This document shows, piece by piece, positions 5,392 to 8,377 of a DNA stretch of 8,377 nucleotides (position 1 is its first letter; each line of letters starts with the position of its first letter). The notes below the pieces were generated by a model, which was not told the DNA's origin, did not search any database, and saw only the letters and a program-made list of their open reading frames with translations. The stretch lies in the NCBI GenBank assembly GCA_029934165.1, contig JAOZMU010000125.1, positions 1-8,377 on the forward strand, written 5' to 3'. The translations under genes and the position numbers were made by a program. The stretch is from Bacteroidales bacterium (GTDB lineage Bacteria; Bacteroidota; Bacteroidia; Bacteroidales; JAOZMU01).

Positions 5392-7857
5392 ATGAGACAT
5401 TTTATTATTCTATTTGCAAGCATACTAAGTATTATTAGCCTGAATTTTAGTCAGGCACAACCACCACGAGGGCGAGGACAAATGCCTATGGACGGAATAC
5501 TCTCAGGAAAAGTTATCGACAAGGGATTAAATAAACCCGTAGAATATGCTAACGTAGTTTTGTATAGCTTGCGTGATTCTTCGATGATTACAGGAGCTAT
5601 TACTAACCAATCTGGCGTTTTTCGTTTAGACAAATTGCCTTATGGACGTTTTTACGCGGAAGTAAAATTTATTGGCTACGAAAAAAACACTATCAATGAA
5701 ATAAAAATCACACCAAGAGCAAAACATGTTAAGCTCGACGATATTCTACTTCTGCAAAGTTCTAATGAATTAGATGAAGTTACCATTGTTGCAGACAGAC
5801 AATATGTTGAATATAAGATAGATAAAAAGGTTGTCAATGTTAGTCAAATGCTTACTGCATCTGGCGGAACTGCTGTCGATGCGTTGGAGAATGTTCCTTC
5901 GGTAACTATTGATATTGAGGGCAATGTGTCGTTACGTGGTAGTGGCGAATTTACGGTTTTGATAGATGGTCGTCCATCGCCGTTGAGCGGTAGCGATGCG
6001 TTGCAACAAATTCCGGCAAGTGCTATCGAAAATATTGAGATAATAACCAATCCATCAGCGAAATACGACCCTGAAGGAGTGGCAGGAATTATTAATATTG
6101 TGATGAAAAAACAAAAGCTGAATGGATTTAGTGGCGTGCTAAATGCCACGGTGGGCATGAATGATAAATACTCAACAGATGCGTTATTTAACTATAAGGC
6201 AGGAAAATTTAGCCCATTTATTGGTGCGGAGTGGAACGATTTTAATTTCGACATGACCTCGGAACTTGACCGCGAATTGTACGGCGACACCGAAAACTCC
6301 TTCCTCGCACAACATGTTGACCGCAAAATGAACCGTGGTGGCTACAAAGTAAAGGCTGGAACGGACATTGTATTTAATGATAAAAACTCAGTTATGATTA
6401 CTGGCGAAGTGGGTAATTTTTCGTTCAATCGCGATTTTACTACGCAAACCGAGGCATGGACAACTTCTTCTCTACATGATTATACCATAATTGATGATGA
6501 TGCCAACCATGGTGGCGATTTTTATAATGGGAATATAGCTTATACAAAAAATTTCAACACGCCAGGTAGTAAACTCGAAGCCTCAGTTTTTTACTCATAC
6601 TGGGATGGCGATGATGGTGGTGCGCAAGAAATGTATGCGTCTGACGAAAATTGGGGAATATCGGATTTGGCTTTAACTCAAAATATTAGAAACGAAGAAA
6701 ACTTCAGAACCGAGCTACGTGCAAAACTAGACTATACGCTTCCTCTTAGCGAAACATCAATATTAGAAGCTGGTTATCAATCGTTTATAAACAAAATCGA
6801 AGCCGATTATTCTTACTACGATTTTGACCAACCGTCGAAAGAATGGGTTTTAAATAGTGATTTCGCAAACTTCGTAATTTTTGACAAAAATATTCAATCT
6901 GCTTATGCTACAATATCAGGAGGTGTTTTTGATATTCAGTATAAACTTGGGTTACGTGGCGAATATACTAAAAGGAGTTTAGAACAAGTTACTACTAACG
7001 AATTGTATGAAATTGACCGATTTGACATTTTTCCGACGGTTCATTTATCCAAACAACTACCTGCCAAACAACAATTGCAGGCTAGTTATAGTCGCCGAAT
7101 TCGTCGTCCGAACCAGCGTTATTTGAACCCATTTCCTCGCTATTCAGATGCCTATAATTACAGTTCGGGAAATCCAAATCTGAACCCCGAATATGTTGAT
7201 TCTTATGAACTTAGCTATATGAAACGCTTTGAAAACTCGTTTATTTCGGTAGAAGGATTTTATCGCCTAACACACGATGCTTTTACACGTACAATGACGA
7301 TAGTAGATGATGGAGTTCTGGCTCGTTCTTTTGACAATATTAACAATGAATACGCATACGGAATTGAATTAATGACAAATACAGAGTTAACAAAGTGGTT
7401 TTCGGCAAATGTTTCTGGTAGCGTTTACCGCTATATTATTGATGGACAAGTTACTGATACTGAGGTGAATCAAGAAAGCACCAACTGGGACGCACGTACC
7501 AATTTCACTTTCAAGCTGCCGACAAAAACACGTATCCAACTAAACGGAATGTACCGAGGACCTTCTGTTACGCTTCAGGGAAATCGCGAGGGTTTTTTTG
7601 TTAGTAGCCTCGCTGTTCGCCAAGATTTTTTCAAACGAAAAGCGTCTGTTACCCTCAAAGTGCGCGATATTTTCTCGACAGGAAAGCACGAAATTGATAT
7701 TATTGACCCAAGTTTCAAATCTCACCTACATTTCGAAAGAGAATCGCCAGTTGTGATGCTTACATTCAGCTATAAAATCAACAATTTCAAGGAGAAACGA
7801 AAAAGCCGAGGTTCTGGAAGCGATAATTCTTCGGACTTTAACGATGATGGTTATTAA
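5392..7857 (+). CDS. TonB-dependent outer-membrane receptor, OMP_b-brl_3 type with N-terminal CRD
   Basis: This 821-residue protein starts with a signal peptide (about 1-22, cleaved near SQA-QPP) followed by a short PPRGRGQMP linker. Residues about 36-118 form a carboxypeptidase-regulatory-like domain (GKVIDKGLNKPVEYANVVLY, then FIGYEK). LDEVTIVA at 127-134 sits where the TonB-box-like segment lies in this phylum. The plug spans about 145-240, with VDALENVPSV, LRGSGEFTVLIDGRP and the hallmark SAKYDPEGVAGIINIV (222-237). The remainder is a 22-strand-type beta-barrel of the outer membrane beta-barrel family (PF14905-like), with YSRRIRRPN (566-574) and SGNPNLNPEYVDSYE (592-606), ending in the strand VVMLTFSYKINNF by residue 799. 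A charged, Gly/Ser/Asp-rich tail of 22 residues follows. Length and order are normal and the frame is intact. Such receptors take up a ligand across the outer membrane using TonB-ExbBD energy; without a SusD, sigma/anti-sigma pair or transport gene beside it, the ligand cannot be assigned. It is monocistronic here. Confidence 0.95.
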   Translation: MRHFIILFASILSIISLNFSQAQPPRGRGQMPMDGILSGKVIDKGLNKPVEYANVVLYSLRDSSMITGAITNQSGVFRLDKLPYGRFYAEVKFIGYEKNTINEIKITPRAKHVKLDDILLLQSSNELDEVTIVADRQYVEYKIDKKVVNVSQMLTASGGTAVDALENVPSVTIDIEGNVSLRGSGEFTVLIDGRPSPLSGSDALQQIPASAIENIEIITNPSAKYDPEGVAGIINIVMKKQKLNGFSGVLNATVGMNDKYSTDALFNYKAGKFSPFIGAEWNDFNFDMTSELDRELYGDTENSFLAQHVDRKMNRGGYKVKAGTDIVFNDKNSVMITGEVGNFSFNRDFTTQTEAWTTSSLHDYTIIDDDANHGGDFYNGNIAYTKNFNTPGSKLEASVFYSYWDGDDGGAQEMYASDENWGISDLALTQNIRNEENFRTELRAKLDYTLPLSETSILEAGYQSFINKIEADYSYYDFDQPSKEWVLNSDFANFVIFDKNIQSAYATISGGVFDIQYKLGLRGEYTKRSLEQVTTNELYEIDRFDIFPTVHLSKQLPAKQQLQASYSRRIRRPNQRYLNPFPRYSDAYNYSSGNPNLNPEYVDSYELSYMKRFENSFISVEGFYRLTHDAFTRTMTIVDDGVLARSFDNINNEYAYGIELMTNTELTKWFSANVSGSVYRYIIDGQVTDTEVNQESTNWDARTNFTFKLPTKTRIQLNGMYRGPSVTLQGNREGFFVSSLAVRQDFFKRKASVTLKVRDIFSTGKHEIDIIDPSFKSHLHFERESPVVMLTFSYKINNFKEKRKSRGSGSDNSSDFNDDGY

Positions 7858-7871
7858 TACCGAGTCGGTAT
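7857..7871 (+). other. Palindromic stem-loop at the stop codon of the TonB receptor
   Basis: ATACCGA and TCGGTAT are perfect 7-bp arms around a single G at 7864; as RNA this would be a 6-bp stem with an AGU loop. The first base is the last base of the TAA stop codon. No T run follows. It may be an accessory 3'-end structure acting with the larger hairpin 40 nt downstream, or a protein-binding palindrome; the sequence alone does not decide. Confidence 0.4.
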
Positions 7872-7911
7872 AGACATATCGCAAACCAAAAACTCATAAA
7901 CATCTGATATA

Positions 7912-7950
7912 AAGCAAGTAAGCTTAATATTCAATTCAGCTTACTTGCTT
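7912..7950 (+). terminator. Stem-loop at the 3' end of the TonB receptor transcript
   Basis: AAGCAAGTAAGCT (7912-7924) and AGCTTACTTGCTT (7938-7950) form a perfect 13-bp stem with a 13-nt loop, 54 nt after the stop codon. It is followed by GCATTACC rather than a T run, so it is not a textbook intrinsic terminator. It more likely marks or protects the mRNA 3' end, or terminates weakly. The perfect 13-bp pairing makes a real structure probable. Confidence 0.65.
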
Positions 7951-8020
7951 GCATTACCAAAAAATATTTCTGCCAAATGGATAAGATGTTTCATATTTTT
8001 CATGAAAAAATGAAAAAATA

Positions 8021-8051
8021 TTTGGAGAGAAAATTAAATATTCTACCTTTG
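8021..8051 (+). promoter_or_regulatory. Bacteroidota-type promoter of the tRNA-Arg gene
   Basis: TTTG at 8021-8024 and TACCTTTG at 8044-8051 are separated by exactly 19 bp, a full match to the Bacteroidota housekeeping consensus TTG-N19-TAnnTTTG. The A/T-rich tract just upstream (about 7991-8020, with the inverted repeat TTTTTCATGAAAAA) could act like an UP element. Transcription would start near 8055-8058, leaving a leader of little more than ten bases before the mature tRNA at 8069. This is the clearest promoter in the window. Confidence 0.85.
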
Positions 8052-8068
8052 CAGGGCAAAAACGTAAT

Positions 8069-8145
8069 GGACCTGTAGCATAATTGGATAGTGCACCTGA
8101 TTACGGATCAGGAGGTTAGGGGTTCGAGTCCCTTCAGGTTCACCA
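8069..8145 (+). tRNA. tRNA-Arg (anticodon ACG)
   Basis: A full cloverleaf is present. The acceptor stem GGACCTG (8069-8075) pairs with CAGGTTC (8135-8141), with one G-T pair. The D-stem is GCA / TGC (8078-8080 / 8092-8094). The anticodon stem CCTGA / TCAGG (8096-8100 / 8108-8112) encloses loop TTACGGA with anticodon ACG at 8103-8105. The variable loop is five bases. The T-arm AGGGG / CCCTT (8118-8122 / 8130-8134) encloses TTCGAGT. The discriminator is A8142 and CCA is encoded (8143-8145). Anticodon ACG is normally edited to ICG by TadA and then reads CGU, CGC and CGA. It has its own promoter and terminator and is therefore a single-gene unit. Confidence 0.98.
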
Positions 8146-8148
8146 AGC

Positions 8149-8188
8149 AAAAAAAGCAACGCTGATAAAAATCGGGGTTGCTTTTTTT
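8149..8188 (+). terminator. Intrinsic terminator of the tRNA-Arg gene
   Basis: AAAAAAAGCAAC (8149-8160) and GTTGCTTTTTTT (8177-8188) form a perfect 12-bp stem. After one G-G mismatch the stem continues for five more pairs (CTGAT / ATCGG, 8162-8166 / 8171-8175, with one G-T) around an AAAA loop. The seven-T tract gives the U-run. It begins three bases after the tRNA CCA end. Confidence 0.92.
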
Positions 8189-8377
8189 GTTTGGTGGTTT
8201 TCAGGTTGTTGTGTATGGAGTTTGATGTAAAGTGTCTTTGTAGATTAGTAGAGAATTTGCACAAATGTAGCATAATGTAACTAAAAACTTCTGGCAAAGT
8301 CGTTTTTTGTTGGGTTTTTATAAATTTTAGACTTTGGACAAAAAAGTAATTTGATTTGAAACCCTGTATTTTGTATA
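8189..8377. other. Right-edge non-coding stretch, nothing assigned
   Basis: No gene, RNA or complete promoter pair is visible. The only motif is a minus-strand TACATTTG (8262-8269), a match to the -7 consensus inside the small palindrome ATTTG-CA-CAAAT; the nearest TTTG upstream of it (8295-8298) has a 25-bp spacer, and transcription from it would run into the tRNA terminator and antisense to the tRNA, so it is probably a chance match. Confidence 0.5.

Noticed and set aside
5451..7725. Minus-strand open frames inside the TonB receptor gene (5451-5633, 5844-6158, 7540-7725)
   Set aside because: They are antisense to well-conserved plug and barrel sequence, and no family is recognisable.
8043..8297. 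Minus-strand open frame of 84 codons with the peptide GEPEGTRTPNLLIRNQ
   Set aside because: It is the antisense of the tRNA-Arg gene and its terminator. The PEGTRTPNLLIR-type peptide is a familiar false protein produced by translating the complement of this tRNA, and the frame has no promoter or coding character.
1..8377. Search for insertion sequences, integrase or attachment sites, CRISPR repeats, toxin-antitoxin or defence genes
   Set aside because: None of the open frames shows transposase, integrase, nuclease or Cas features. No spaced repeats are present, and the tRNA 3' end is not repeated elsewhere in the window as an att site would be.

Overview
The window looks like chromosomal DNA of a member of the Bacteroidota. 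Four things point there: a type IX secretion (T9SS) type A C-terminal sorting domain; a TPR / beta-propeller / CRD / OmpA protein of the PorE kind; a TonB-dependent receptor with the N-terminal carboxypeptidase-regulatory-like domain typical of this phylum; and promoters matching the Bacteroidota consensus TTG-N19-TAnnTTTG, with A-rich leaders lacking a Shine-Dalgarno in front of the genes. The DNA is AT-rich, most strongly between genes. I cannot place it below phylum with confidence.

Layout, left to right. Positions 1-97 are non-coding or hold the last few codons of a gene outside the window. A 16-bp perfect terminator hairpin (98-137) closes a leftward block of two genes. The distal gene (177-2504, minus) encodes a secreted 775-residue multidomain protein with an Omp28-like thioredoxin-fold module (CAPC motif), an Ig-like domain and a T9SS sorting domain. 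The proximal gene (2603-4612, minus) encodes a 669-residue periplasmic protein with TPRs, about five beta-propeller blades, a CRD and a peptidoglycan-binding OmpA domain. Each minus-strand gene has its own candidate -7 box.

A 779-bp AT-rich divergent intergenic region (4613-5391) follows, containing a small cluster of inverted repeats (4963-5014) but no gene I can support. On the plus strand, 5392-7857 encodes an 821-residue outer-membrane TonB-dependent receptor of the OMP_b-brl_3 type, followed by two stem-loops (7857-7871 and 7912-7950). A tRNA-Arg(ACG) gene (8069-8145) comes next, with a near-perfect promoter and a strong intrinsic terminator. The last 190 bases show nothing I can call.

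The genes share an envelope theme. The PorE-like protein resembles the factor that tethers the T9SS to peptidoglycan, and its neighbour carries the signal that routes cargo through that system. The TonB receptor is transcribed separately and has no SusD, regulator or siderophore gene beside it here, so its substrate is open. I found no mobile element, CRISPR array or defence system, and no convincing new system; the window is mostly ordinary core and envelope content.
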